Below are positions 44,393-57,738 of a DNA stretch of 64,000 bases, one piece after another; the first letter of the stretch is position 1, and every line of letters starts with the position of its first letter. The translations under genes were made by a program, and so were the position numbers. Under the pieces are notes generated by a model. The model made no database searches. It was not told the origin of the DNA and worked only from the letters and a program-made list of their open reading frames with translations. This stretch comes from Ceratothoa steindachneri (Eukaryota; Arthropoda; Malacostraca; Isopoda; Cymothoidae): assembly GCA_963969495.1 (NCBI GenBank), contig OZ018331.1, positions 150,905,264-150,969,263 of the forward strand. Reading direction: 5' to 3'.

Positions 44393-45190
44393 ATGAGTCT
44401 TCAATCGCGTTTTATCCCTCTGAAATGCCCTCGTCGGTCTTCTGTTCAACGAAAGTGGTTTAATCGAGAAATCGGCCAACTGCTTAGGGAGAAAAAAAAT
44501 GTGTACTGGCAATCGAAGATCTGGGGTGACTTTGACGAATACCGGAGGCTATCCAGGAGAGTGAAGTCCAGCATAAGGGCGGCTAAGCGGTCTGAGGAAC
44601 TTCGAGTGGCGAGACTTTATAAAGAGAATCCCAAGGAGTTCTTTGGATATGTAAACAGCCGTAAACCAATCCGTCGAACGATTGGTCCTTTGAGGAATGA
44701 GGAGGGGACATTAAAGCCATCAGATGCAGAAAATGATAACCTCCTCAACGACTACTTCTCATACTTGGGTGAAAAGCTAAAGGAAATGGACTTCACTCAA
44801 GGAGAAATAGAAAAAAAGATCACTGATCTAAAGACGAATAAGTCCCCTGGCCCGGACAGATTTCTACCTAAAGTGTTGAAAGATGTGCGCGATGAAGTGT
44901 CACGACATCTGAGCACAATCTTCAACATGTCAATCCGGACCGGATGCGTTCCTAGAGACTGGCGTGAAGCGGAGGTGACTCTCTCTTCAAGAAAGGAGAC
45001 CCTAGCCAGCCGTCGAAACCGACCTATTAGCTTAACCTCAATAGTCTGTCATGGAAAGCATCATGGTGGACAAAATGACATCATATTTCGAGTCGGACCT
45101 GCTACTGAAGAGTTCCCAGTACGGTTTCCGACGGCAACGGTCGTGCCTAACGAATCCCTTGGAATTCTTCCCTCTCATCCTCCATATCTC
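44393..45190 (+). pseudogene. CR1-like connector and RT N-terminal part, truncated
   Basis: 'KWFNREIGQLLREKKNVYWQ' and 'VARLYKENPKEFFGYVNSRK' are the conserved connector between endonuclease and RT. 'KTNKSPGPDRFLPKVLKDV' is the typical SPGPD block before RT, then 'RTGCVPRDWREAEVT' and 'NRPISLTSIVCHGK' (RT motif 1/2a). Beyond about 45050 only frame-shifted traces exist, ending near the QYGF block. Catalytic motifs A and C are absent, so this copy cannot reverse transcribe. Confidence 0.85.
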
Positions 45191-46681
45191 TCCTATTTAA
45201 TAACTAAAAATCTTTTCATTTTAATCAAATAGCGATATGAGCCTTAAGCAATACACCGAATGGGCTAGGCATAGGCAAAAAATGGTAGCTAGGTGCTGTT
45301 GTCCGAGACCATCCTCCAACCGAAAGTTGGTCCTAATGGTTCCCCTGTGGTACGGTTGTAGGTGGATCTATGGTTTGATAAGTTCCGTATATTATCCCCT
45401 TCTTCCATCTTTCCCATTTCCTGCACAGATTTCTCCTTACATGTTCTACGGTGGAGGTGCTCTCGTTCTTCGCTTCTTAGTTTTAGTCAAGTAACCACAA
45501 CCGCCTGGACCCATTCAAACTTCCTTTGCCCCGCTGTCACTCCATGTATCGGCGGAAGCAAATCAACGTCACCGAGCAGCGGCTCCTTCCTTCCTTCCTG
45601 TCGACAAAAAAGAGAAGAGAATTCTCGTTCCGAAAACCGTATTGACTCAAATTAGGCCAGAAGTTGATGCGGGGGGTGGGGTGTCGACGTGGTCGGGGAG
45701 AGGGAGGAAAGATCTGGTCTGTGAAACCCAGCCGGTCATTATATATTCTGAAGACGTCGCCCCAAAAGACGCTTTCTCGAAAGGACTTGATAAACGTAAT
45801 CGCACGAAGGTTTGAGGGATTTTTTTTTATTGATTTTTGGATGTCTGGGAAAGCGAAGACGTGGTAGCCCCCCCTTCCCCTCCCTTACCTGGTGTCTTTA
45901 CACGTCGCACTCACATGTATCCATCCCCACCACCCACCCACTATCCTCACCGAGTAGTTAGTCCCCCAACTGGCGACGCGGATGGGCTTGAGCGGGAATG
46001 AATGAGTATGTGTGTGCGTGTGTGTACATAATACAGAGGAAAGCAACTGTAAATGGTTCCCGACATTTCTGTCTTAAAGTCCCGCCTAGGAATGCTATTT
46101 GTGAGGCCTCCTTAAAGAGGACCTCTCGTATGATCCGAGATTCTCGGCCCTGGCGCTCGTGCGGGATCCCTCCAAGGTGTTTTTTCTTGTCTCACTATGA
46201 TCATTTATGTGCTTGTGTTATAGAAGGTCATGTAATTTACCCCCACGGTTCCGTCGAGACGGGATGGGGGGGGGCGAGGTCATTCATGTTTATCCTTTTA
46301 TACTGACTTGCTCTTCCCGGCGCTAGGATTTTGTGTTGACTCGTTCTTTTCTCCTTTTTCACAGCGACTTCTTCACCAATTTCCTTCTCCTCTTTCCCCG
46401 CCCTCAGCTTCTTCCTCTGAATCAAAATATTTTCTCGTTGATTATAGCCACTTCCCTTCATGTCTCACGATGCCTGACAAGAAGTGTTTTTTAACTGCTC
46501 TTGTCCTTCTCGACTTTTTTCTCCTCGCTTTTCATTCTTTGATACTCGAAAGTTTTGTTCTTTTTTTATTCTTTCGAGTAATTGCGATTTCTTTAATAGT
46601 TTGTTGGGGGTTGACAGCGTCCCCTAACTAATCGACTTACCCCCCCTTGTTCCGTGGACTGATTCCTGTTGTGTTTTGCAG
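45191..46681. other. unassigned, probable CAMTA intron sequence
   Basis: Nothing recognisable lies between the LINE and the exon. A poly-pyrimidine and splice-acceptor region precedes the exon: TCCTGTTGTGTTTTGCAG ends at 46681, with CTAAC/CTGAT branch-point-like words upstream at 46624 and 46659. Confidence 0.5.
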
Positions 46682-46773
46682 ATTGCGAGTCGATTCGTCT
46701 CCCGGACAACCTCGAGAGCATCCCGCGCTCCGAGCACTTCCCCACGCAACGGCACCGATGGAACACCAACGAG
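46682..46773 (+). CDS. Camta: internal exon of calmodulin-binding transcription activator (CAMTA), CG-1 domain start
   Basis: The 92-nt exon lies between a TTTTGCAG acceptor (ends 46681) and a GTAAGG donor (starts 46774). Skipping two bases that complete a split codon, it encodes 30 residues including 'IRLPDNLESIPRSEH' and 'HFPTQRHRWNTNE'. This is the strongly conserved opening of the CG-1 DNA-binding domain of animal CAMTA proteins (the family pattern is LPxxL..LP...HFP.QRHRWNTNEE). CAMTA binds CGCG-type promoter elements and calmodulin in the nucleus. The exon ends on a full Glu codon, phase 0. The next exon, which should continue with the EIAA...F block, was not found downstream in this window, implying a large intron (over 17 kb). 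All other CAMTA exons lie outside or were missed. Confidence 0.9.
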
Positions 46774-47126
46774 GTAAGGATGTCTCGCTTCTGTTTCGCC
46801 CCCTCTGTCATCCCTACAGACGGGCCCCCACTCTTTTCCCTTCGTTAAAATATTTCCTGAATACGCTGGCGCCTATTTGCACTCGCTTTTTCCTTGAGAT
46901 CTAAATAATATGTAGGCTTCGACTTTTAGAAAGCCTCGAACTGTGACAGTCATCGTATAGTACCTGTAGTAGGGTTGAATATTGACCTAGCTGGGTCGGT
47001 GGTAGGTCCAGCAGACCTCTTATTTAGATCCCTCTGCGAGGATTCATTTGGTATTCAGATAAACTGGTACGAGTAATTTAGGTGTGATGTATGTCTGGGT
47101 AAAATTCCAGAAACTCGAGAAAAAGT
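46774..47126. other. start of the downstream CAMTA intron
   Basis: Begins with the GTAAGG donor. No other feature is recognised before the foldback MITE. Confidence 0.5.
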
Positions 47127-47479
47127 GGTGCGGTTAGTATAAAGCAAAAAATGACAACCGACGACGCTTGAAGCCGCCCGGAGGCCTCCCATTGTGCCTC
47201 GCCAGGCAAAGTGTTTCCAAAGAATCTTTCTAACATTCCTAAAGAGAAGTGTATTAATTGATTCTTATATCTTGTACCTCCTGCTTTCACAGAACATGGA
47301 AATCATTCCTAGTATTTCCATCGTTGTCTTCCGATTTTACTCAATCGAATGATACACTTCTTTTGGGGAATTTTAGAAAGAGTCTTTGAAAACACTTTGC
47401 CTGGCGAGGCCTAATGGCCGGCCCCCAGCGCGCTTGAAGCACCTTCGGTTGTCACTTTTTGCTTTATACTAACCGCACC
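47127..47479. mobile_element. foldback MITE, ~353 bp, ~140-bp inverted arms
   Basis: Starts GGTGCGGTTAGTATAAAGCA and ends with its complement TGCTTTATACTAACCGCACC. The arms (about 47127-47265 and 47342-47479) pair along nearly their full length, and the loop is about 75 bp. No coding capacity. No convincing target duplication is seen, so the superfamily is open. Confidence 0.9.
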
Positions 47480-47925
47480 CTATGTATGTAGACGTGCATT
47501 AATCTGTAAGATTTTATGATTTACTGTAGCCATTCTTCTTTTTCTGTCTGCACTGCTTTCTCTCATTTCTTCTCCCCTTTTTACAACCCATTAAAGAGCT
47601 ATAAGAGAGGTAAACAAAGTGAGGAAGACATTGCTAAAATTCTTCTCTGGTCAAGCTTAAATCGGACTTGTGCGTCCTCTCCGGCTGATCTTGTCGGGGA
47701 GGTCGGGTCGAATCGCTCTCTGTGGGTGACCCCAATCTGTAGACTCATTTAGGATTGGGAAGGTTCTGTGTGTGGGAGGAGGGGGCGCCTGCCCATCCTC
47801 ATCTTTCCTTATATAATCTCTTTTGTTGTTTCTTCTTAGCCGGTTTGTCTTTATGTACCGCCTCTTATAATATACAGTGTGCCACACCTTTTACTGTCTT
47901 GGCACTAGATAGAACATAATTTAAC
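47480..47925. other. unassigned intronic sequence
   Basis: No conserved coding, RNA or repeat feature is recognised. Confidence 0.3.
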
Positions 47926-47960
47926 CTCACCTGACCTCACCTCAACCTAACCTAACCCTG
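47926..47960 (-). repeat. short degenerate arthropod-type telomere repeat (CCTAA/TTAGG)
   Basis: AACCTCACCTGACCTCACCT then CAACCTAACCTAACCC: about two perfect CCTAA units with CCTCA/CCTGA variants. It is far too short for a telomere and may be an interstitial remnant or chance. Confidence 0.45.
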
Positions 47961-48044
47961 GAAGTTATTTATATTATTGCCACATTTATTCTCGTCGTGA
48001 GAACAAAGTTTAACGTGCCATTTTATTCGCAATTTTTATCCTTA

Positions 48045-48045
48045 A

Positions 48046-48094
<49 letters not shown>
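48045..48094. repeat. (TTA)n microsatellite
   Basis: About 16 uninterrupted ATT units. Confidence 0.98.
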
Positions 48095-48095
<1 letters not shown>

Positions 48096-48099
48096 GACG

Positions 48100-50284
48100 T
48101 TAGATCCCAGAGGCCTAGCAAAAATACAGCCCCCCCTTCATGTCTTTTGAGCGTTGTCCTTTGTGCCAGGGCAAACAAAGCACCGTCTTTTTATGACAAT
48201 TGTGCTAAAACTAGACGCTGGCACCTGTCAAAGACGCTTTTCACCACACCGAGTCGTGGCATCGCCATCTAAACATACTTTAGCCTAGAATTGGGACTGG
48301 ACAGGTGACGAGCGGGTCTCCAAGAAGGAGGGGGTTACTTAAAGGACCCATCCGAGGAGAGTATTCGCGCCAAAAAACGTCAATCCAAGAGGTCCTTAGG
48401 GATTAACAAGCGATTTCACTATACTTGACCAATTCAATTTTACTATCATGAGATTGTACTTGGTCGCGTACTATTCGTTTGGACAGAGAGGGAGAGAGAG
48501 AGAGTCACAAGGAATAGTAGTAGCTCAAAGGACATTGCTGACCATACCGAGGAGGTACTATTTTGGGAAAGCCCTAACATACAAAATTAGAAAAAGCATA
48601 GCACAAATGAAGGCTCTCCCACCTGCCTTTTAGGGCACGGAAAGCGGGTATGTTGGAGTCTACCCTCCTCCTTTAAGCAAACGAGCATGGGTCCAAAATT
48701 TGGTTGCTTCTCCAAGGGGGCACACCAAGGACGGCAATTCGGTCTCTAGGTTACAATACCCGCTTAAAGGTAGCAACCTGGTAGGAAATCAGCTGTTTGA
48801 CGCATTTGGCTTTCTTCCCCGGTACCTACTACGAAACTGGTAGCAGTCAACCCTAGGCTCCGCTGCGGACTCATTGGGGTTACCATCGACTCGGTGGTTT
48901 AAGACAAAGGGTAAAACTAACCCCCGTTGGCCGTGAGCCTCAACCACCCAGCCATTTATTCCCCGATGGGTTCAGTTTTACAATGTGATATCGAAAACAC
49001 TTGGAAGAAAACTTAGGACTTAGCCCCATTAAGCCAATCCTCGAAATTGAGATGAAACTCGTTGCGTGCGTTCATAAATTTCTTTAATTGCTCCTCTTTC
49101 CCCTTCCCAACAGCCAAGTTTTTAATGTTATGATGGTGCCTCCATTTCCAGCCTTATTCTCAGTTTATTGACGACGTTTTCTCCTACAAATTTAACGGGT
49201 TTAATTTCGCATTAATATACCCTTCTTTTCGCTACCGTCCCTTGCAATTACATAATCTTTTTCGGTTTTATTTGCTAAGTCGAATTTTTATTGTTTCTTT
49301 GTCTGTGCTTTTCATAAATCTGCTGAAGCTTATTTCATGATGTGATTTTGTGGGGTCTCGTGCAAAAGAAGTAGATTATTTATCGTTACGATGAAACTGG
49401 ACCTGAATAATTACTGCAGGGGCGATTAGCTTCTGTGGTCTTTCCCCGGTTTTGCCGGACCTTTTAATTGCGGCTTGGACCAGGAATCCATTATAGCCAC
49501 AGTTGGAGGATTCACAACCAATAATTTAGATTTTCCTGTCATCTCGATACACTTCTCGTTCGTGTGGGAGCTCGAAGCACACCCGCCCAAATCAGTTCCC
49601 TGCGTCATTTTCATCGACAAACAAAAGCCGGTCTGGAAATCTTATCACACAAGAGGACGATACTCGGTTTGGCTATTTGGAGCTTAAATGTTAACAGCTT
49701 TCTTTAAATTACACTGACTATTCGTCCCTCGTGTTTTTTCGTATTTCGTAACCACAAAAATCACTCGCAACCGATTTTTATTCTCGGTTCTGCCTAGCGC
49801 GGCCCTCCAGCGCGCCTCCTGTCCGAGATTGCAAATTTAAGGGCATCGATTTACATTTAGGGTTTATTTAAATAAAATCGAATATGTCTAACCATCAATT
49901 AGGGTTGAGGCGGTGTCGAGAGAAGGAGATGTAATAGTGAGCGTAATAGATCAGTTTCGGCAACCAAAGTATTATTGGAAACCACTTCTAGCCACATTAA
50001 TGCTTTCACGACGGTTATTCACTTACAAAGGAATGAAAAACTCGATAAACTTCACACACTTCGAATGTCGTCCGTAATATATTCACTCTTAATTGCGAAA
50101 TCCCGCTAAAAACTAACGTTAAATTATTTGAAATTTTCGGTGTACCATATTTATGTACAACAATTCGTAATCAAAGTGGGAATGGGTCTTATTAAAGTTG
50201 AATGTGATTTCGGAGTCTTCGATGCCCTATAAAGAACGTTTGATGTGTAAAGTACAGTCATGGCCTAAAGTTTTTAGTCTAATA
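48100..50284. other. unassigned intronic sequence
   Basis: About 2.2 kb without a recognised domain or transposon end. A short (GA)n run lies at 48484-48502. An inverted-looking GGTACCTACTACG/CGTAGTAGG pair near 48820-48845 is only local. The 70-codon frame at 49475 has no known motif. Confidence 0.35.
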
Positions 50285-51457
50285 TACCGGGTTTGTCAAA
50301 AGTTCTGTTACACCCGGGTTTTTTTTATCTTTCGAGAAGTTTATGTGTGCGATAGAAAAAGTTTCCGTTAAACAAATTTAAAGTTCTACTTTTCCAACAC
50401 GTGTCATTAAAGTGTTTTTATCGCTGTGTGCAGGTGTGTCTAGATGAAAGTCAAAAGAATAAATAGAGAGCTGTGCTCGCTCTCCTTCACCCTGGACACA
50501 AGTCCCACATCGTCAAACGGGTCAACGTGAGTAGGATCACCGTCCACAGAGTCGCGGAGAGGCTTAAGAACCAATAAGACCCCAAAGATCGACCTCGTTC
50601 TGGCACACATCAAGTTGTTAACCGTTTAGCTGTGAAAAAGGCTTTCAAAAGTGCTCCGAAGCTCAAAATGACTGCCCCCACTGAGAAGAGCATCTCGTGG
50701 GCACGGTGGCCAGAGCCGTCAAGGAGGAGGGTGGCAAGAGCTTGAGTTGCGTGGAAAGGCCTCTCCTCACCAACAACCGCATGCGACAACAACGTCGGGA
50801 GCGCTGTCGTCCTCTTCTCAAAAACTTGAAGTCATGGCAATCAAATTCTCTTTTTTTTCTGATGGAAAAAACCTTCACGGTCAATCCGATCACCAAGAAG
50901 CAGAACGACCACGTGGTAAGCTTCGGCCAGAACGTCTCCGCGGTCTGCCTCGTGTCCACGACTAAACGCCCATCCTCCTTGATGCTTGGCGTCGTGGCTT
51001 CGAATGGCGAGAAGATGACACCTTGTGGTTCGCGGCCGATTACAGACACATCTTGGACACGAAAGTCCTGCCTTTGGTGAGAAAGATCACAAAGGCGGCA
51101 GAGTACGTCTTCCAGCAGCACGGTGCCCCGGCCCACCCAGTCGAGAAAGGACTTTTGGCCGCCGCAGTCGCTCAACCTAAATCCCCTCGACCGCAGCGTG
51201 TAGGCCAAGTCCTGCAAGGTCCGCCACAGCAACGTCGACGAGTTGAAGGACTTCGTCTGTAACCTGTTTGCGACCTTCACGTATAGCCTGGGGCGCGTGC
51301 TCCTCATCGAGGGCGGCCACGTTGATTACTATTACAATATAAACTCATATTTATATTTTAAAGCCATAAAAGCGTGTCTAATTGTATCAAAACAATCATT
51401 TTCTCCTTTGTTGAGAGCGTCCTAACGAGTGTAACAGGACTTTTGCAATACCCGGTA
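50285..51457 (+). mobile_element. mariner-like element A, both inverted ends
   Basis: TACCGGGTTTGTCAAAAGTT at 50285 and, on the opposite strand, TACCGGGTATTGCAAAAGTC at 51457, continued by CTGTTACAC(C/T)CG on both sides. TA abuts both ends. Length is about 1.17 kb. A second member of the family lies at 60143-61306 in reverse. Confidence 0.92.
50450..51330 (+). pseudogene. mariner-like transposase pseudogene (element A)
   Basis: Fragments in three frames. 'RPLLTNNRMRQQRRERCRPL' (50758-50817) is followed by 'MEKTFTVNPITKKQNDHVV', the region of the first catalytic Asp (normally SDEKxFTVD; Ser-Asp replaced by Leu-Met here). 'MLGVVASNGEKMTP' and 'KVLPLVRKITKAAEYVFQQH' precede the GAPAH block (HDxAPAH-type second Asp). 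The 'PPQSPDLN'-like block is frame-shifted at about 51160-51195. It is inactive. Confidence 0.85.
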
Positions 51458-52420
51458 TTTTTTTATATAAAAGGTTTATAGAACCCATGAAACGGTACAT
51501 TTTATTTTATTATGTCTGCATCATAATACGGATGTGAAATATAAAAAAAAAATTAAGCCTCAACTCATTTTATTTCTAAATACATTCACTATTTACATCG
51601 ATGTTCTTTGTACTTCACGACCGCTTCAATTCGTTTTTGGATGCTGGAGACTAAATTTATCATGATATCTTCACTTATATTTCTTCATTAAAAAAAGAAT
51701 ATTACCAAATATATAATAATTCCGCAACCTCTTTGTCATCATTGGACCCGTTTGATCGAATAACAAAGGTCCAGGGACTGAAACTCGCCTTCTCCAGGAA
51801 CAGGACCAGAGCGCGGTTTGGGATTCAGCGAAGGGTGTTTTTTTTTTCTTATTTTTTGAAATGGGGGGGGGGGTAATATACATACAATAATTTAAAGATT
51901 AGAATAATAATTCGTATCAGATAAATTTTAAAAACGTCTGAAAAAATAAAATTGGATATTAGTTTCCCAACGGAGTGGAGGTCGCCAAGGAGGAAGTGAT
52001 TGAGCAAACCCGAATTTTGTTTATCGTGGATCAGCCTAAGTCTTTGAAGAGGTCTTCATAAGGAAAGTGAAAATGTGCAGGTGAGTAATCAAATAAGAAA
52101 CTGAGACACTAGCGACTTCAAAGGTGCGCAACTCTCCGCAATCGAGCTACTTTGTGAAATGAACCGAACGGGCGGTTCAAGTGTGAGTAAAAACCAATGG
52201 CAAAGAAGCCATGAATTCGTTGGCTGTGGAAGGCTTTAAGAGGCCGATTAGCGACGAACCGAGGCGGAAGATTTTCTTCTTTGTTTCAAAGGATCAACAT
52301 TACCCATCCCCCCTCTCCATTCTCCCAATACTCTATAATGGGGTCCAGTAGCACAGTAGCGCCCTTCTCGCCCGATTCGTCCATCTCTAGACAAGGTCAA
52401 CAGATTTAAGTCGCGTGTTC
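51458..52420. other. unassigned intronic sequence
   Basis: No transposon or gene is recognised. A poly-T/poly-A and a G9 run are present at 51837-51875. Confidence 0.3.
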
Positions 52421-52429
52421 TCAATTATT

Positions 52430-52750
52430 CTGACTTATGACCTTCAAACGTTTCAACATGTGGGCCAATCCGACCCATAGTTAGTTTTCTTTTAATAATT
52501 CCAGGACTAACCTTGGGCGGAACTTGGAAATTATATCATTCGAAAGAGAATGTAAAACAACATAAGGGTTTCAAATTTCATTAGAATCGTCCGAATAGTT
52601 AGGATGTTATTGCGAAATAATTTTATTACCAACTTTGGGAGGACCTTGGCAATTATAACATTCGAAAGAGAATGTAAATCAACATAAGGGTTTCAAATTT
52701 CGTTAGAATCGACCGATTAGTTACGATGTTATTGCCAAAAGACTCGTTGA
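52430..52750 (+). repeat. ~127-bp dispersed satellite, two tandem units
   Basis: Same units as at 30600 and 32455: ATTCGAAAGAGAATGTAAA at 52539 and 52662, GGGTTTCAAATTTC at 52566 and 52688, and GAATAGTTAGGATGTTATTG at 52592. Upstream TTATTCTGA(C/T)TTATGACCTT also matches 30600. Confidence 0.9.
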
Positions 52751-52889
52751 AAAGTAAAATGGCTACCATCCGACCGGTCCACATACGGATCGACATAGTA
52801 AATTATAGAGTCGTGTCCGACTAAAAAATGGTAGGCTTTTACTACCGATCTTTAAGATACCTTTAATTATTTCTCAGTATGGGCCTAGT

Positions 52890-53045
52890 GATTAACGGGG
52901 GATCCAAACCACGGGTAGCTACAGGGTGTGGGCAACCCCCGTGAAGCTGACTCGATCCGACCACTCACCACACCCGATGTGACTTAACTTCGCTGTAATC
53001 GGAAGCGCTGCTTCCACTCGGCCATGTCCTACAGAAGGTGTTGGA
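52890..53045 (-). repeat. composite SINE: tRNA-like box A plus 5S rRNA-like middle
   Basis: On the minus strand GGACATGGCCGAGTGGAAGC (box A) is followed by CGAAGTTAAGTCACATCGGG then TGTGGTGAGTGGTCGGAT. This matches the internal promoter region of 5S rRNA (GAAGTTAAGC..C.TCGGGCG.GGTTAGTACTTGGAT) at most positions. The tail differs, ending in an A/T-rich part. It is too diverged and too short to be a 5S gene, so it is best read as a 5S-type (SINE3-like) or mixed SINE. Confidence 0.55.
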
Positions 53046-53455
53046 GCCTTCTTCTACTCGATCTTCTTCGCCAGCTGTTTGAAGCTAAAGTTCGGTCACT
53101 CTAACGATTGGGTTTGTCGCAGCTTTGTGAAAAATATTTACTCGCGCCCAAACGTTGGTAATATTTTTGCTTTTTTTAAGGTTTTGGATTCTCAATGGGG
53201 CCCACAAGCGATCTTCCTCGGGTCCAAGTTCAGGAGATAAAGATACCTCATTTATCACTTTTTATTGGCCCCTTTTTAAGAACGTCCGACGGCGATGCCC
53301 CTGCTGGGTTTCGCCATTTTGAATAATAATAATCCCTTGTAGAGAAGAGCTTTGGGAATACGATAAAAGGAGACGCAAGGCTCCCCAGAATTTTTAAGTT
53401 ACCATTGAGCCCCCGACTATTCACGGTTCTCCCCCCCCCTCCCCAATGCATCGAC
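53046..53455. other. unassigned intronic sequence
   Basis: No recognised feature. Confidence 0.3.
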
Positions 53456-53456
53456 G

Positions 53457-53912
53457 GTGGCAAGCTCTTTTGTGTCGTGTTTGAATCGGACACACTCTCG
53501 GGACGCAGCGCCATCTGATGGGGCGCTTGCTTGCACCCTCGTGCGCCACTCTTTGATTGAATGTCCTAGTGCCTGGGTGAGCTTCATGCCCGTTTCCTGT
53601 CCCGGGACTTGGATGAGTGGGGTCGATAGTATTAGAGGACGAGACCCTGCACCCCAGGTTGGGGGGTCGTATTCTTTTTAGGAAGATGGGGGAACTCCAT
53701 TAATTTGATTTGATTTATTTGTGTAAATTGTTGATCGCACGTTGTTTCCGGTTGGGGATGGAGGGGCTGGCTTTCCTGGTGCACCTGATCGTCATTTTGT
53801 TTTTCGCATTGTTTTCTAAATTGTTTTTATTTCCCGTGTTGATGTTTTGTTTCTTTTTACATTTTTTTTTCTTGTTTTCGTCGGTGATTGCCAGATGAGC
53901 GCCCTAATTTGG
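53457..53912 (+). pseudogene. I-like LINE 3' fragment, 5'-truncated in the C-terminal finger
   Basis: 'GGACACACTCTCGGGACGCA' and 'ATCTGATGGGGCGCTTGCTT' match 40868-40915, then the Cys/His finger region is shortened. The copy ends in a T-rich 3' UTR and GATTGCCAGATGAGCGCCC at about 53887, the family tail. A target duplication was not found. Confidence 0.75.
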
Positions 53913-54600
53913 TTTAAAGACAAAATGGCTGTCGGCGAGAAGAGAAATGTTGTTTGCGGTTACTAGAAATGGTGTTTGATCGATCTTTTTTCTTCTGGTA
54001 AACTACTCCCCGATGAAATTCCGTTGGCCATATATGAGGAAAGCTGGAGACCACTGATTGCAATATATGATGGAGATTAGAGCCCACTGGTGGCCATGTA
54101 TGAGGGAGGAGACTGAAGATCACTCACTGGTCAGCGCCTTGTGGCTGCTGGCTCTAACAGTTAAACATTCGGCCCAAATTCCGCAGACCTTTTCGGTCCC
54201 GTTTTCGTTGTCCTTATTGCTGCAATATTACCAATGACGACCTCATCTTATTAGCGAAGATGAAATATATTGCGACTGAAAACGGAGAAAAAAAAAGAGA
54301 TGTATTTGGACAATGCGATCGTCCGTGCCTGTGTGTTTATCCTAAACTGCGTTTGACGCGGTTATATTAATTATAAATCAATTATAAATGAAATAAATTG
54401 GAACGCATTATTCGTGGTAGGTTGGGGTCGTTCTCGAATTTGGAAAATGTAAGCTGCTTCTCGCTAACTTTATTGATCACGAAATCTGCTATCTGTGCTT
54501 TGTCAGAGCGATGGCTTGACTGCCATCCCTAGCTTAGTTTGTCATTTCAATATGTAGAGTCGTGATACCTCTTTTAAATAGGGAGTTTTCCTTTAAATGC
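53913..54600. other. unassigned intronic sequence
   Basis: GGCCATATATGAGG-like words (54027, 54090) hint at a small duplication. No gene is seen. Confidence 0.3.
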
Positions 54601-54605
54601 TGGTG

Positions 54606-54606
<1 letters not shown>

Positions 54607-54694
<88 letters not shown>

Positions 54695-54695
54695 A
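54607..54695. repeat. (TA)n microsatellite
   Basis: TA tract with one slip near 54683. It lies 3' of the minus-strand hammerhead-like motif at 54760. Confidence 0.98.
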
Positions 54696-54890
54696 AAGAA
54701 GTACAGTAACATACATATAAATGCAGGAAAGAAACCACAATGATGGAATGACTTTATTCGCGAAACCAGGTTTCGACGGAAACCTCCGTCATCGTCAATC
54801 GCTGGAAGACTAATAGTGAAATACAAAAGAGATGCAAAACTTCCCGACACACAAATTTACAAGTCGGATTGACGATGAATGACGGGGTTT
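54696..54890 (-). mobile_element. Penelope-like element terminus (same family as 33914-34090)
   Basis: 'ACATA(C/T)ATATAAATGCAGGAAAGAAACCA' next to the TA tract, then the motif and 'CACAAATTTACAAGTCGGA', match 33930-34083 in order and spacing. No GIY-YIG coding remains here. Confidence 0.85.
54760..54802 (-). ncRNA. hammerhead-ribozyme-like motif
   Basis: Minus strand: stem I GCGA/UCGC, core UUGACGA, one U, stem II GACGGA-GGUU-UCCGUC, GAAA, stem III ACC-U-GGU, U. Sister of 33981-34023, with all stems kept despite loop changes. Confidence 0.65.
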
Positions 54891-54995
54891 AGCGAATAAA
54901 TTGATCCTATCGCTGCGATTTCTTGTCTTAGAAGCGGTCCTTTATCTTTTACTAGATTATATATACCCTTATTTTAATATTTTCTCTTGTAGTTA

Positions 54996-55036
54996 TCCTT
55001 GAGAATGAACTTAATAAAGTTCGAGAGTACTTGGAA
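54996..55036 (+). ncRNA. hammerhead-ribozyme-like motif, mutated
   Basis: Stem I UCC/GGA, core UUGAGAA, U, stem II GAACUU-AAUA-AAGUUC, then GAGA (an A of the invariant GAAA is lost), palindrome AGUACU, U. Same family as 32989-33030. Confidence 0.5.
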
Positions 55037-55069
55037 GCACCTTTTTCATTTTTCCTGCGAGACATTGCA

Positions 55070-57705
<2,636 letters not shown>

Positions 57706-57738
57706 TGGTTGTATCACGTAGGAAAAAAGAAAGATTGA

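Larger units (their letters stand above)
41841..45190 (+). mobile_element. CR1-like LINE, 5' end retained, 3' truncated inside RT
   Basis: The order is a ~600-bp leader (shared in part with 2147-2330), ORF1 with a Cys-rich finger, coiled coil and SGNH esterase, then endonuclease and the first half of RT. Similarity ends near 45165, after the 'QYGFRR' motif 2 region. No 3' terminus is present. The chopped-off 3' side is opposite to normal 5' truncation. Confidence 0.8.

Noticed and set aside
49475..49687. 70-codon plus-strand frame that looks protein-like
   Set aside because: No motif, no splice signals clearly delimiting it, and no similarity recognised. Left unassigned.
50663..51307. 214-codon minus-strand frame
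   Set aside because: It is antisense to the mariner-like transposase remnant; the sense strand carries the recognisable motifs.
52890..53045. 5S rRNA gene
   Set aside because: Only the internal promoter-like part matches; the 5' third is tRNA-like and the 3' part does not fold back as 5S.
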